From NCBI GenBank assembly GCA_000708835.1, contig DF237467.1, positions 5,770 through 66,156 on the forward strand: a stretch of DNA of 60,387 bases, in the 5' to 3' direction. Numbering within the stretch: position 1 is the first letter of the stretch; each line of letters begins with the position of its first letter. The stretch comes from Klebsormidium nitens. Taxonomy: Eukaryota; Streptophyta; Klebsormidiophyceae; Klebsormidiales; Klebsormidiaceae. The notes beneath the pieces were generated by a model. That model did not search any database, was not told the origin of the DNA, and saw nothing but the letters and a program-made list of their open reading frames with translations. Positions 22,508-35,287 of this stretch are shown here, one piece after another. The translations under genes were made by a program, and so were the position numbers.

Positions 22508-25500
22508 CTACTTCAGGCTTGCCGCCAACCCGTTCCCCGGGGCTGGCTTGACCATGTGCTGCTCGCACTTGGGCCCTTCCAGGCGGCAGTACTTGAGGCA
22601 ATTCTGGCACTTTTGCAGCAGGTATCCACAGCTGCCCGCGGCCGCGACCGCGCCCGCGAGGGCCTCGTCCAGGAAGATGTCCTCGAAGGCGGCCGCGAGC
22701 GGGGAGCCACCCTCTGCAGAAACAGGGCCCGGCGACGTCTGCAGGGGCCCGGCAAGAAACTGTCAGGCGGCCTTATTTATCAACTGGGTTGGAATTTGCC
22801 AGCAATCGTCTGACAGCACGATGAGCAAGAGACAATATCTGGAGTCTTCCAAATCTGGTAAGGCATAGAGTTTGATAACGCTTGAGCTTTATCAAATACC
22901 AATTGCCTGGTTGACACGGTTCAAAGTCTGGAAATTACTGAGACGAAAATCGAGGCGTTTATAGAATGAAGTGGCAGATTGAAGCCCGAGATACACAAGC
23001 CAGAGCACGTCCAAAGGCTCAACTTTTGTGACTGATCATCGAACTTCTGAAAGTTCTGTTTGAAAAGCTTAAAAGCCAGCCTACACCTAGTCGATCGCGT
23101 TTCGAGATGCTCACCAGCTTGCATCCCTTGTCTCCGTTCGGCGCGCTCGTCTGATACGCTGCGGTGGTCACCAATTGCGGAGCTGCAAAGCGGAACCGAC
23201 TTCAGGACGGACAGAAACGCTTGACGCCAAAGACCTTCTTTTCAGCAGAAATACGAGGACCAGAACCTGCGGAGACGACCGAACACCCCTTGACTTTACA
23301 CTGGTCGTTTTTCGTGAACTTTCGAGAGGCACTTTCCTTCAGAACCGTGGGTGTCGTCGCCCGCGTGCAGATCGCATGGAAAGGTTGTCAGAAAGGGGCA
23401 CCCTTCAAGCGCAGAAGTTAGAAACCGGTGTGAACGTTCATTCATGCTTCCAGTCGGCTTTCGGGAATGCAATACCGTCATAGGTGTCAAAGGATGAAAC
23501 ATGTCGTACCAGGATTCGGAAAGGTCAGTCCACCAGAAGGCGCCTGGTTCCCGTGGAAGGTGTTTGCCGCGGTTCCGTTCCGCCCGGTTCCGTTCTGGTA
23601 GAAGGGGACCCACTCGATGGTGACCGGGGTGAAGTTCTGGGCGAGGACTGACGTGGGCGTATCGGGGAGCCCATACAGCTTTCCCTTGTTGGCACTGGAA
23701 TAAGGATGAGAAGTAAGACGCACGACAGCTTTTCTCGCATCAAGAACACCCGCTTGAAAGTTTCAACGGGTTGGAAGAGGTAACCTCAATTTGTTGCATT
23801 GGACATACTTGAGCGTTGGCTTTTCACCTTAACAACGGAATTTCGTCTGCCTGCTGATGCTTGGCCCCCCGCACAGCCTATTGCCTCTGGCACGGCGCAC
23901 AACAGACAAATTCATCTCTCATGTTGGAGTCGAAGCAAAGTTCTTTTGAGTCAGCCTTTTCACTGACCACAAGACACAAATCTCAGACCTTCGTGCGGAA
24001 CTCCTTGCCAGAATAAAAGAACGGGGAATCATACCCCTGGTTGATCCCAACAGCTCACCTCGCAAAAGGATTCGCTCCGAAGTTGTTCTCCGGTCCGGTG
24101 GCAAAAGCACGCTTCGCAGCCGCGTCTTCTTGTCCCGGGAACCGCGTGGCAACCGGTGCAAGTGGCTGGCCAAAAGGTGAAGGAGCCGAGGCGTGGCGCG
24201 GGGTGCCCGGTGACTGGTCAAAAGCGACCGGGGACGGACTGTGGTGGGAAACGGCCGGGGTGTGTTGAAACTGGGCAGCGGCAAAAGCGGTGGGGCTTCC
24301 ACTGTTCTGCCTCGAAAGGCGGCGAAAAGCTGTCGGGCTCGCGCTGTTCTGCCTCTGGATGCTCGCGCTGTTCTGCCTCTGGATGCTTGCGCTGTTCTGC
24401 CTGGCGATGCCCGGGGACTGCGGCTGAGGGCTCGGGGCGACGAGTGTGGGGCTGGGGTGCGGACCGGTCTGGTGGGCGGTAGGGTAAACCGGTGCTGGGC
24501 TCTCGATCTGGGCGCTCGGGAATTGAGACGGTGGAGACTGCAGAGCCTGGTTTGGAGTACTCGAGCGTTCAAACGAGTCAGCCGGTGGAACCCCAGCGAC
24601 CTGGAGGTTCAGGAAGGGGTTGGTAAACACATTCTGGCGGCGCGGGGTGTCCGAGGATTCGACGTTGGCGACCGGAGAGGATGACCGGTAGGCAGACGAA
24701 GGCATCGGGGCAGGAGGCTTTGTACCGTTTGGAGGAAGTGTCTGGATCGAGTCGCTCCGGGGGTTATACTGGGCTGTCTGAGAGTTGATATCTGTCGCTG
24801 GACACGGAGTGAAAATGGGCGGATGGGGTGGGGGGAGATGCTGCGAGTGGTCGGGGAATGAGACCGGGAAGGGCACCGCAGTCGGGGTGTGAACGGGTGA
24901 AGAAACTGCAGAGACAAACAACGAGAGACTGAGAGAAAGGACAACATTGAGGACCAGAACACAGCGACTATCTTCACGCTACAGTTATCGATGCTCAGAT
25001 CGACCTTTTTCCAGTGGTACAATAAAATCTTGTGTTGGGTTCCTAACTGAAGCGTTGCCAAGATCGCTACGCTTCCTATCTGGGGAAGCGCCCTTTCTAC
25101 CCGGGACTTCTTGACACTTCAGGAATTGAGACAGCCCTTCACGAACACATTCTTCAAATTTAGCGCCTTTGACCAATGTCATGTGCCTAATATCAAGATT
25201 AAGTCGATGGAGGTGAGGTGAGGTGGAGGTCCAAAGTCTTTTCTGTCCTGCCCACCTTGCATCGTGGTTCCCAGTTCTTCGTTCAAGTGCTTGATCCAGT
25301 CCTCGTCTCCTCCCATGCTCCCCGCTCGAGCAGGCTGTCAGACGACCCAAAAAAAGATGTGTTTGCAAAAAGCCAACCAGAGAGTATCCTTAACGGTGGC
25401 AGCTTTCATGCCATTAGGATTATGTGGCTGTCCGGACTGAACATCATGTGCTTGCGATTCTAGGCTCAAAATTCGGATGGCACTGTCATCATAGAAAGGT

Positions 25501-28500
25501 CGATTAAGAATCGTGAACACACTTCTTGGAGCAAATTAGCTTTCGTTGCTCAAGGAAGAATAGGTGGAATTGGTACTTTTATCGGGGTTTGGGGAATCAG
25601 AGCAGATACCCTGCAGGAGTAAATTACCTGGCTGGCATTTCGGCGGTGCTTCGCGGCCTTCTGAGCGGACGGAGGAAGCGGCGGAAGGAAAGCGGAACGG
25701 TCGGCCTTGACACCGCTGGGCGCCGGGGATCCTTTTCCGTTTGACTGAATGAAAATCAAGGCTTCCTAAGTCCAGTCGTGCGCCCTTCGTTGGAAGCGCG
25801 AACAAAGTATTCAAGCGCTAGCGCATTGCTACGCGCGGAAACAGCCAAGCCACCCCCTTCCGAGGAGTGCTGATTGGGCGAAAGACCTTCAGACCTTCAA
25901 ACCTTATAATTGCATCTGAAGCCCACGAGCTTGACATCAAAACTCTCTGATATTCTCAGGAGAATCTGGCAATCCACGAAGTTGTTCCGAACAACAGCAA
26001 GGCTTCCCTCTTGGATGTACAACTTGCGATAAAAAATTCACCTCAAGTGGCAGTCTCCTCAGTGCAACCGGTTTTGAGGTGCAGACTGAAAACAAAAAGT
26101 CTACTTGTAATAAGCCCACCTCGAAGTCCTTGGGCCGCACTTCGATGCCCTCCGTTCGGACGCCTTGCAGGTAGTTGGACGGCTTCGGACCCTCCGGCCC
26201 CTCGTCGGCCCCCGGACAGTACAGCAGTGTCATGGCCGGCTCGCTCTTGGTACGCCGGTGCGGCCCCATCAGCGCGCTCTTGTCCTGGTCGGAGGTTTGG
26301 GGTTTGAGCGGGGCGGGTGCGCCGGCCGCGGCCGCGTCCTCGTCGCCGTCCTCGGACTTGGGCAGCTTTTGGGGGGCGTCGTGGCGGGACAGGGGGCCGG
26401 GGAGCGAACCCTGTTTGAGATGGAATAGGATGCTGTCAGCGGTACGTTCCACGATATTCAATGAAGGTTGATTAAAGGGCGACATCAGGCATATCTTGCT
26501 GTTGCAGTATCCGAAAAGGCAGCCGCAGCTTTTTCCTCAGGTTTACTCTTCTCCTTCTATGTTGTCCTCTGGTGGATAGTCTCTTAAAGATTTGAGAGGG
26601 TTGTATGAGCCAACGGAGGAAGTTTGATCCGCACGACAAGAGAAGTTTCCCGAAGAGTGACAACACACACGTGATTGTAGTGTACAAAATGCGGCGAGGC
26701 AACCCATCAAACAACAGAAGCCTCGAAGCCCACGAAAGCGCCCTCGGAGCCCCTCACCGCATGCTGGAGCGGCCCCCGGCGTGGGCTGCTGGCTTGGAAC
26801 AAGCGCGCCTCGGCGTCGCGGTACTTGGCACGCTCCTCCGCGACGCGCGCGTCGTCGACGATCAAAGACGAGAGCGCAGAGGCCTGCGGCGTTCACAAAG
26901 ATACGTTGTCAGCCCACTGTAGCGATATCTGGTTCCCCAATCTTTCAACTGGGGACAGACTGTCATGTCTGATGGATGTTTCCGGTGACACAGCCTTTGA
27001 TCAGGATTGGGGTTGGAAGCGGAAACCTGAGAGCATCGAGCCAAAGTGTCTTGGCTATCTCCTTCGAATAGACACCGCAAAACTTCGTTGCAGGAACCTT
27101 CAAGACTGTGGAGCCACCTTTCACTCGAGTCGTATACGTAACATACAGGGATGTTTCAAGGATGCAGACTTTTCTTCTGTCTACTTGGGCGATCGAAGGA
27201 CGGCGAAGTAGGAGGAACCAAAAAGGTATTGCAAAGTTCTCTTCTCCTGACCTCGCTAAGAGCGCTGATTGAGCCAGGAGCTTTGTTTCGTTATGTCCGC
27301 TTTCTGACTACGAAATCAGCACTTCAAAAATGAACGCGGATTGTCCTCCTACAACCCTCAATCACCCATCAGGACCAGTCTGGCCCTGCTTCTGTACCCT
27401 TACCTTGAGCCGGACATTCTGTCCCAGGTCCTTTCCGGACCCTGGCTCCTCGAACTTGAAGGAGCTTTTCAACTCGTTCACCTGCACATCGTCTGGGGAT
27501 TCGGAAGCTAGCAACTTGATGTTTATTTGCATCACGAGAATTCTACCGTTCTCGAAATCAATCATGAAAGTTTGTGACAGCCAGACTCAAGGAAAGAACG
27601 TGGAAGAATCTCATCCAGACTCCTTCTTAGGGTTTGACAGAGAGTTGTGGACATGAAAGAGAGCCCTCGGGAGGATATTCGAGGCCTTCAGTTTCCATAA
27701 TCTGAGGACGTCATTTCAAAAAGGTCGAAATTGAGAGCCACTCAGAAAAAGTTAGCCCACCAGGTCGACATGCTCTTTGAGGTCCTGGTGCACCTGCTCC
27801 ACTCCCCGCGTGCACAGAAACTCCAACAGGATCAACGCCTTATAAATCTTGCGCCTGCACAAGAGGGAAAATACCAAATAGTGAAAGAATGGTTCGGCGC
27901 CGATAGTTTGTCTCCCTCGAGCGAGCATGGATTGCTAGTCCCTCAAAAGGATACTGGAAGCTCAGCCAGGTTGAGGATCCAGAGCAACCAGCTCCACTTC
28001 TATTGGTCGTGTCAGACATAGACTCCCTTCTTCAAGTTTTGACCACCTGATCACCGAATATCTTGAACCGATGAAGCCTGTGGATTTTCAGAATCACCGA
28101 AGCCCCTGCCTCAAGAAGTTTTGGTCTTTTGGATGTCCCGCGGCCTCTGAAATCCTCGACTGCACTGCGAGCTCCTACCGAATCTTCTCACCAGTTTCTT
28201 GGTTCGTCCTCGAGTCTCTCCAGCAGCGTATTCATGATGCGTGGGTAGTCCATACAGCTGCAAGTGGCATTGGCGATCTCCTGCAAGAGCACACATTGAC
28301 TCTGTTTCAGCGCATTGTCGAGCTTTTGACTCATGATGAGCGAAAAAAGCGTCATCCGAGAGCAAGGGTCGTAGTTCTTGGAGACTAATCTGTGACGAAC
28401 AGTCAGAGAAAGCAAGGTGCTTTTCTTCGATCTTTATCAGATATTCTCTCTCTTCTGGTCATCAGTACCCCTAAAGAGTAGAGTTCGGCTAGTCAAGGGA

Positions 28501-29333
28501 TGAATGTAGCAGAAGCCCTTTTGTTAAGAGGCTTTGATAAAAGACATCTGGAAACCAGAACTTCTCGATTTTGACCCTCTGTGCTCTGATCTTGCTCTGT
28601 CATTCTTGCTCTTAGCAGGATATTAAAGAGCTCTTCGTTTACGAAAGACTCTTTCCAGTCTGCACATCCATCCAAACGCCTCAATCACCTCTTCTACTGG
28701 TCTTTTGCTGGTCTGGTCAGGCAGTCAATTGCAGCCTTTGGAACAGGAACTTTCTCACTTTTGCTAAGTTTGTTTCATTGCAATTCCTAAATCGATAAAC
28801 CTTGCAATCTGATCAAGCCTTACCTGTTTCCAATCCAAGAGCTTCATGCAAGCAACGATTCATACTCTGCCATGCACCTTTAAGAAATCGTGCTTCTATG
28901 CGCACTTCCTTCTGAGATTACAATCATAAGACACCTACAATTATCAAGCTTAGCACTGTCATTCTTTCTACAACGTCAAGCAGTATCATACCCTGCAACC
29001 CGCATACATGTCGCCCTCCCTGCATTGCCACAGCATGCATTTGAAGACTGTCTGGTTTCGTCGCCCCCTGTTATGCCTGAATTCAATTCCCAGATGACCT
29101 TTTGTTAAGGCACACATATCCGCATGAATGTGGCCACAGATTTTGACCTACCAGGGAAGAAATCGACAAACTTTTCTGTCACACAACCCTTGTTGATCGA
29201 AGCACAAAGAACTCACCTTCATCTGCGATCCCAGGGGTCCCCATGGCTCGCTGTTCGTGGCGTTCTTCACAGCCTTCACGATGGCAGGCTCTGCAGTCAC
29301 TTTGCTCTTCGCCGTCTTCAGGAAGGACTTCAT
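22508..29333 (-). CDS. ENTH-domain epsin-like clathrin/endomembrane adaptor
   Basis: Twelve exons on the minus strand: 29333-29217, 28280-28192, 27854-27761, 27481-27404, 26883-26758, 26410-26120, 25744-25628, 25334-25256, 24905-24059, 23694-23510, 23182-23115, 22738-22508; 773 residues, every phase agreeing. The ENTH domain spans about residues 1-155: NSEPWGP, YPRIMNTLLERL, NWRKIYKALILLEFL, ELKSFF-type SSFKF, GQNVR, then a basic/acidic helix RVAEERAKYRDAEARLFQ. ENTH domains bind phosphoinositides and help bend membranes for coated vesicles. The rest is disordered, with two NPF motifs (426-428, 609-611) that suit EH-domain partners, a tandem RQNSAS block (499-534) and a Cys-rich end (Cys734, 741, 744, 748, 755). 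Start: an in-frame ATG exists 51 bases upstream, but MKSFLKTAKSKV fits the family start better. The long linker and Cys-rich end are unlike standard epsins. Confidence 0.9.
24299..24412 (-). repeat. 24-bp coding tandem repeat in the ENTH gene (RQNSAS repeats)
   Basis: Three near-identical 24-bp units encode RQNSASIQ, followed by a spaced fourth RQNSGS copy. The first units differ at only one or two bases, so expansion is recent. R-x-x-S is a common basophilic kinase and 14-3-3-type context. Confidence 0.85.
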
Positions 29334-31287
29334 TCTGGATGGAGGAGCGCAGCGCCTGAAATGCAGGCTCTCATGCACGAACACGGATGGAGCCCTGGAG
29401 CAACCGGCTGCACTTTGGAGCGAAGCAGAGGGTTTCTAAAGAGATGTCTCGAAGAACCTCCAAGACTTTTTGAGGCGCGCAAAGTGACGGAGCGCGGAGC
29501 CTGATCTGAAGGTTCTCACGAAGAGAAGAGAGATGGGAGTGCTAATGGAATCGGCTGCGCATCGAGTGATATGAAAGGTCTTTGGATTTGCAAGAAGAAT
29601 TGATTCCAAGCGCAAATTTCCTCGGGGCAAGGTCTCTCAGCTCCTTCTGCAGTCAGGCCCGACAGCGATTTAAGAAGGCATACTGTATCTCGATCTTGAT
29701 CTGATGAGGTGAAGTCTGGATTTTCCTTCGATTTTGTGCCATGTTGAGGCCGATCGTCGCGTCAGGATCGAGCTCTAAGACACTCTAAGATTACCATTCT
29801 TGTTGACGCACACCAGCTCGTCAACCCTTTTTTGTCGTTTTCTGTCGGCAGCTGGTGAGAATGCTAATTTGCAGAGGCACGTGGCAGAGTCCGACTGGTC
29901 GACCCCCCGCCCATATCGAGCCTGAAACGTTCTAGCGGATCTCAGAAACACTGGAATCTACTGTAGTACGATGGTCATACCGGCCAGTAACCAGAGCCTG
30001 GAGATTCAAGGGCAAGCTCATGGAGACCGTAAACTATGCATGATATACGTAGTTGTGAGTACATAAGGTGCCGTGAGGAGCTGTGGTTATTCCTCTTTGA
30101 GCTGATCGAACTCCTGTGCTTGTCTGAAGCTGACTCAATGCATCCACAAAACCGCATGCATGAGGTGACCGCAATCAGCCCTTTCGCGAGAGATCGCCTC
30201 ACTTTGACTTTTTCCCCCCCATGTTTTCTGAATCTTATATATATTGCAGCCGAGTTTGGGTTCACGGTTCTGTCAAGGCACGAACAATGACGGCCTGCAG
30301 ATGGCTTCCACGGCAGCTCAAGGTTTGAATTAAACCCTCCCTCATACAAGTTCAGGCTGCGGCGAGGCAGCCGCCTAGCTAAATGATGGATTGATGCAAC
30401 CATGGCGCGGCCAGGTGGCCGACCTAGTATACTGGAGATTGCTGACAAAGACCAACTTACGAGGCAAATCTCCCGATCAATGTACTACCGAGGAATGACG
30501 TGCTTTGAATGTGATAGGCGAAAAGCCAGACCGGCCAACGCGCTGAATTAGGACTGGCACATTTATAACCAGTCAACCAATAACATGCGCGGCGGGAACG
30601 TGCACCGCGCACTTAATGCATATTCAGACACAACTTTCTTCCGAAGATCAGCCGAACACAAATTCGCTGGGCGCATGCCGCACTACAGAGCTCAGTGCCG
30701 CCAACCGTACTTCCATAATGTTTCCAATAGGTGTGACACATGCAAGACTTGACGAGCGGTGATCGCTTCTAGCGCCACCGTGCAAACCTCAGCTGGGTGG
30801 ATCTTCAAGATAAAGCGGTACTCTCGAACTCGCTCAACAGGCAGGTGCACAGCCGTAGTGCCAGATTGGTGGATTAAAGCTTGATAGAGAATTAGCTAGT
30901 AAGTTCCAGTGGTTTCGGCAAACTGCGCACTTGAACGGGTTAGCAAGCGGCAGCTTGAGAATTTGACAAGAGCCGATTACGATTGATGTCAAGGCTGAGA
31001 GCCATTTGTGTCCAGGCCTTTGGACTGATGTCCAGCCCCGTCTGGCATACTTCAGTCAAATCTGAAGACCAAGTGTATACTGTCTTCTTTACCTGCTGAA
31101 CTTTACCTGTGCTTTATTCTTGCAAAGGTCCCCCACAAGTTTCACCGCAAACTCAGCTCATCTTCAGGCCCGTTCATCTTAGAAATCGAGCCTGCCTGAA
31201 AGATCGAACCCTGTCTAATTGTTTACCCCCTCGATATATCCATTCTCAATTCAAAGCGGTCAAGCACTGTGCTTCCTTGACAGTGTA
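29334..31287. other. Intergenic region upstream of the ENTH gene
   Basis: This holds the presumed ENTH promoter and the 3' UTR of the TPR gene. A 157-codon minus-strand frame (29975-30448) has no recognisable domain and is about what chance gives in a window of this size. No other exon is seen. Confidence 0.55.
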
Positions 31288-34196
31288 TCAGCCAAGCTGC
31301 TTGATCGCCTGTTCCATCCGAGTCACGGACTTCTCGATCGTGGCCGTTGCATGGCCCAACTCAACGCACTTCTTATAGTCCGCGAGTGCCAATTTGTACT
31401 TCTCCGACCCCTCGTATAGGAAGGCCCGCTTCAAGATGACCTGCATGGAAAGCCAACAACAGGCCACATAAGACTGCCGCTGGGAAAAAAACAAGCTTTT
31501 GGGGGGCTCAAGTCGCTCCAACAGCAAAGACCATATTTTCATGAGCAACCTCCTGGAGGGTTCTGTACATTAAGAAGGCTGTCCTGCCTTGTAGTGCCAT
31601 GCCGAGCACCAATACATGGCCTCGAGAATCAGTTGGCGACCATGTCCTTTTTGCCTGCCTGCCCAAAATCTCGGAAGGCACAAGAGGGAACAATCGACAA
31701 CCTATCGTAATACACAATCACAGAAGAAGATTCAAGTGGCCACAACCCCAGACTACGCTCAAGCAGCTGATTGCAAAACGGGATCCCTTGGCGTGACAAA
31801 CTCTGTGAATACAAGCGCGCAGCAAAGCCTATCGAAGTTCAATGACAAAGCACCACGTACCTTGTCATTATCCGGTTGAAGCTGGATCGCTTGTGTCATG
31901 TCAGCAATGGCCTTCTTGTGCTCTCCGTTCTCCTTGTTGCTTTCTGCGCGCTTCAGCAGAATCTGCACCCAGAACCCAGGAAGTTGTAAGAATAGAAGTT
32001 GTAAGATAATAGTTCTGGAGAAAGACGCCATTGTACAGAAGCTGGTTGGAGTCCAAGAGCTCAGTCAACCCATGCAAGGACAGCTACTCTACCCGACTCA
32101 AGCTCCGGGCATGCCGCTTATGACCCAGTCAGTTCCTGGCTTCATGTAGACAGCTGCTCAGTGTCTGCGGCTTCCTTGTCGGATCCGGGTACTCATATTT
32201 ACAAATTCAACAGCGGCCCCTGAGGGAGTACTGAGACCCCCAATCCTTGTGCATCGGAGGCAAGAACATTCACGCGTCCTCTGTGCTTCGATTCCAAGGC
32301 ACCTGATCTCTAAAATTCTGTCCTGAATTTAACCACTATAGCAAAAGAGGTGAGCCACGTGGCAGGAGGGAAAGGAGAGGTGCAAGTATTTATAAATTAC
32401 CATGACCATGGTGTCTGTGTCAGACGGGTTGGTCAGCTGCAGCGCCCACGTGTACCACTTGATGGCATCAGCATAGCTCCCCTCGGACAGCGCTTGATTG
32501 CCCTTTGTAGTGGCACTCGCCCCATCAACGTTGGCAGGAGGTGGGGGCAGGTTGTCAACGTCTGCCGCCGCCTCACCTGCCAGAACAAATGAAAATTGAG
32601 CTGCTGTCGAGGAGCTTCAGCTTTGGAAATCTGCCTTGATGCATACACAAGATCAAATTGCAATATCTATAATGAGCTCGGAATATCAAAGGCCTCTTCT
32701 GAGAGCTAGTAGCTCATCAAGTAGATCTGCATATCATGGCTGGTTGCTCGTTTCAATAAGGTTCGGCAGATGACCCAGGAAAGGCAGCAAGGCTGCTGAG
32801 CACACACTTACTCATTTAAAGCCTGCAGAAATATGGATTCCAAGCACTTCAGCTGCCTTTCAGGAGGCCGGTTCATTCTTACCTGGGGTGGAGTAGCTTG
32901 ATGTGCTGCTGACCCCGGCGCTCAATCGGCTCTGCACAGAGGAGCCTCCAGCAAATGCAGCCAGCAGATCGTCCGTGCTTGGCGCCGCAGCAGCTGGAGC
33001 TGGTGCAGCTGGTGCAGGCTTGGCAGCGGGCATCCCAAGACCTTTGAGGAAGTCATCAGCACCTGGCAAAAGACAAAAAATCACATGATCTTCAAAGCCT
33101 GACCAGACTGCGCAACAAGGAAGTCAACTTGAGGGATATGAGGTGGCTCTTGCACATTTGAACCAATGAGGCACGGGCAGAGAGCTGGACTTGCTCTCAG
33201 TCCGGATTGCGCTGTCCGCAACGAGTCTATAAAGGTTTCCTCTGGCAGAAAGATGCAAGACATCACTTTTTAACTTCTGATAGCAACATGAAGGAAGGAC
33301 TGCTTCGCAAACAGCCGCGGTTCCCAAAGCCGTGCTGAAGCAGCCAAGGTTGGAGTCCGAACTAGAGTGCATCAGTTTGAACAGCTGAAACCTTTGCCTC
33401 CGATCATAGACAAACCCTAAATTACTGTGGGGGTGCTAAAGAGTGGCTGCTTGTGTCAGCACCACATCATGTTCTGGTCAATCTGTGAGAAACAGCAGTG
33501 CACATTCAGCAATTATATTACGGTTCTAATATCTATCTTCTTATGACCACCTTTACTGAGCCACGCTTGACCGTATGACACAGATCCAATTTCACAACGT
33601 TAATACGATATCTTTGGGTTGGTCAGCCTCAACTCAAATTTTGATTTTAGGTTCTTGTCCGGGTTGAGATTAGCCAAACACATTGCAGGCAAATACTCGG
33701 GCAGCAAAATCCAAGTTAGATGAATGCACCATGCTTGATGAAGTCCTCCACGGATTTGTGCTAGATTTGCACCACACTGTTCTGCTTGGCTGCATAATTC
33801 TCATGTGGACCCATCAGATCTGCCTTCTTGCGTATCGAATTCTCCATGACGACAGACGGCAACGGATAATGCAAAGAATGGGTCCTAAAGCACAAGGAGT
33901 ATGTCTTCAGCAACGGACCAGATTTAGGGAGATTGGACAAACCAATCGATGCAATCAGGTCCGTTCTTCCACAATTGCTGGAAAGGATTAGAGTTAATCA
34001 ACTGCTAACCTGCGGCGGGACTGCTCCATGAGGCTTGTGATTGCGTTGCTGGGGTTGGGCTATTCTTTGTAGGCGTTTTTGCTGCGCTCATTGGGCCAGA
34101 GGGTTTGCTTGCACCGAAGGCACCCCCTAACAGATCACCGAAAACATCTCCTTTAGGAGCAGCAGGCTTGCTCGGGTTCAAGAATCCAGCCTTCAT
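31288..34196 (-). CDS. TPR-repeat protein with N-terminal DLL motifs
   Basis: Five exons on the minus strand: 34196-34010, 33062-32883, 32576-32401, 31962-31861, 31440-31288; 265 residues, phases consistent. The N-terminal 125 residues are Ala/Pro/Ser-rich and carry FGDLLGG (19-25), GADDFLKGLG and TDDLLAAFAGG (93 onward). Three TPR units follow: TKGNQALSEGSYADAIKWYT (about 147 onward), LLKRAESNKENGEHKKAIAD (183 onward) and ILKRAFLYEGSEKYKLALAD (217 onward), the protein ending IKQLG. TPRs bind peptide ligands, often chaperone tails; DLL-type motifs are used by clathrin and adaptor partners, so a trafficking or co-chaperone role is possible but inferred. No J domain is seen. The start MKAGFLNPSK is chosen; an in-frame ATG six codons upstream (34214) is the alternative. 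The gene is head-to-head with XPO1. Confidence 0.82.
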
Positions 34197-35287
34197 CTTC
34201 AGTCGACAAGACAACCAAACCTCACTTTGTAAGGGTTGCTGAACAAAAGAAGAACGAAGCGCAGCCCAATGGTGCCGCGGGTATTAGAGCAAGGCGGATT
34301 GGAAATGGAACCAAATCAGGATGATCTGAGGAACTTCTTGAGGAAGATCGAGGATGTGAGGACTCAGCAGGAAGACCGTTGCCCCCCTGACCAGTCAATC
34401 TTCGAGTTGACTTGCAACTTCATGACTGCGTACGACTGTAGTTTACAACATTTCAGCTGGCGGACCGCGGGTATCGCATAACTTCGCGGCGAATTATGGA
34501 CTTCGTCGCACGATCGACCCGGTTACCCGGTCGACCATCGAACATCCCTACCGCGAGAGGATTTTCGGGCTGTTTTCGCTTTTTCGATACGAAGTTCCTT
34601 GTCGGTCCGTGACGTTTTTATTGCTTGAGTTGTGTGAATCCCCGACGTGGTCTGGACGATCTTTTCGCGAATACATGGAATATCTTTATTTTGGTCGGCC
34701 AGCCGCCATATACCTACCTCAAAAAAATGTAGCCCGGTTTGAACAAGCTTCTAGAATCTAGGCTCATGAGGGGAAAAACACGGGCTGTTGAAATTTCAGT
34801 TGGGACTAATATTGCAGATTTATTACGAGCCCCGAATGGCTCTGTGCACTGCACCGTACCTGTTACCAACTTCGATCGCACTTAACTCCAGGAAAGGTGC
34901 TCTGCCCAGTGCCCAGCCTCTGCCAGCAGGAAATTGCACAATCCACACGCCGCAGACGTGAGCTTCAAAGGTTTTGCTGGCGTGCAAGAGAGTTGGAGGG
35001 ACCCCGTGGAAAGAATTCCAAAGAATCAGCACCTCTATCAATCGAGGCGCATTGCATCAATTGCATGCACGTATCAACATCTTGCTGGCGGCCCGCCAAA
35101 AAACACCAATGCGAGTGGCTGTTTTTTCGGTTCAGAGGCGTCAGAATGCTGCTAGGTGTTGGCCTGAAGCAGCCTAGGACTGGTGCCTACTACGAGAATT
35201 GAGTATGAGGTAGATGCTTTTTACAACGCCTTGACAGCAGAGGGCGTTGACTGCCGCGTAGCAATAGGGTTTTTGTCTCGGGTAATC
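34197..35287. promoter_or_regulatory. Head-to-head promoter region of the TPR gene and XPO1
   Basis: About 1.1 kb separates the two divergent start codons, so both promoters and 5' UTRs must lie here, or in upstream exons inside it. I cannot point to a specific core element. An 81-codon plus-strand frame at 34236-34481 has no family resemblance. Confidence 0.5.

Noticed and set aside
29975-30448. 157-codon minus-strand frame in an intergenic region
   Set aside because: No domain, no splice context and no codon-use signal. An open frame of this length is expected about once by chance in a window of this size.
34236-34481. 81-codon frame between the TPR gene and XPO1
   Set aside because: The charged composition looked coding, but there is no family match, splice context or conserved motif.
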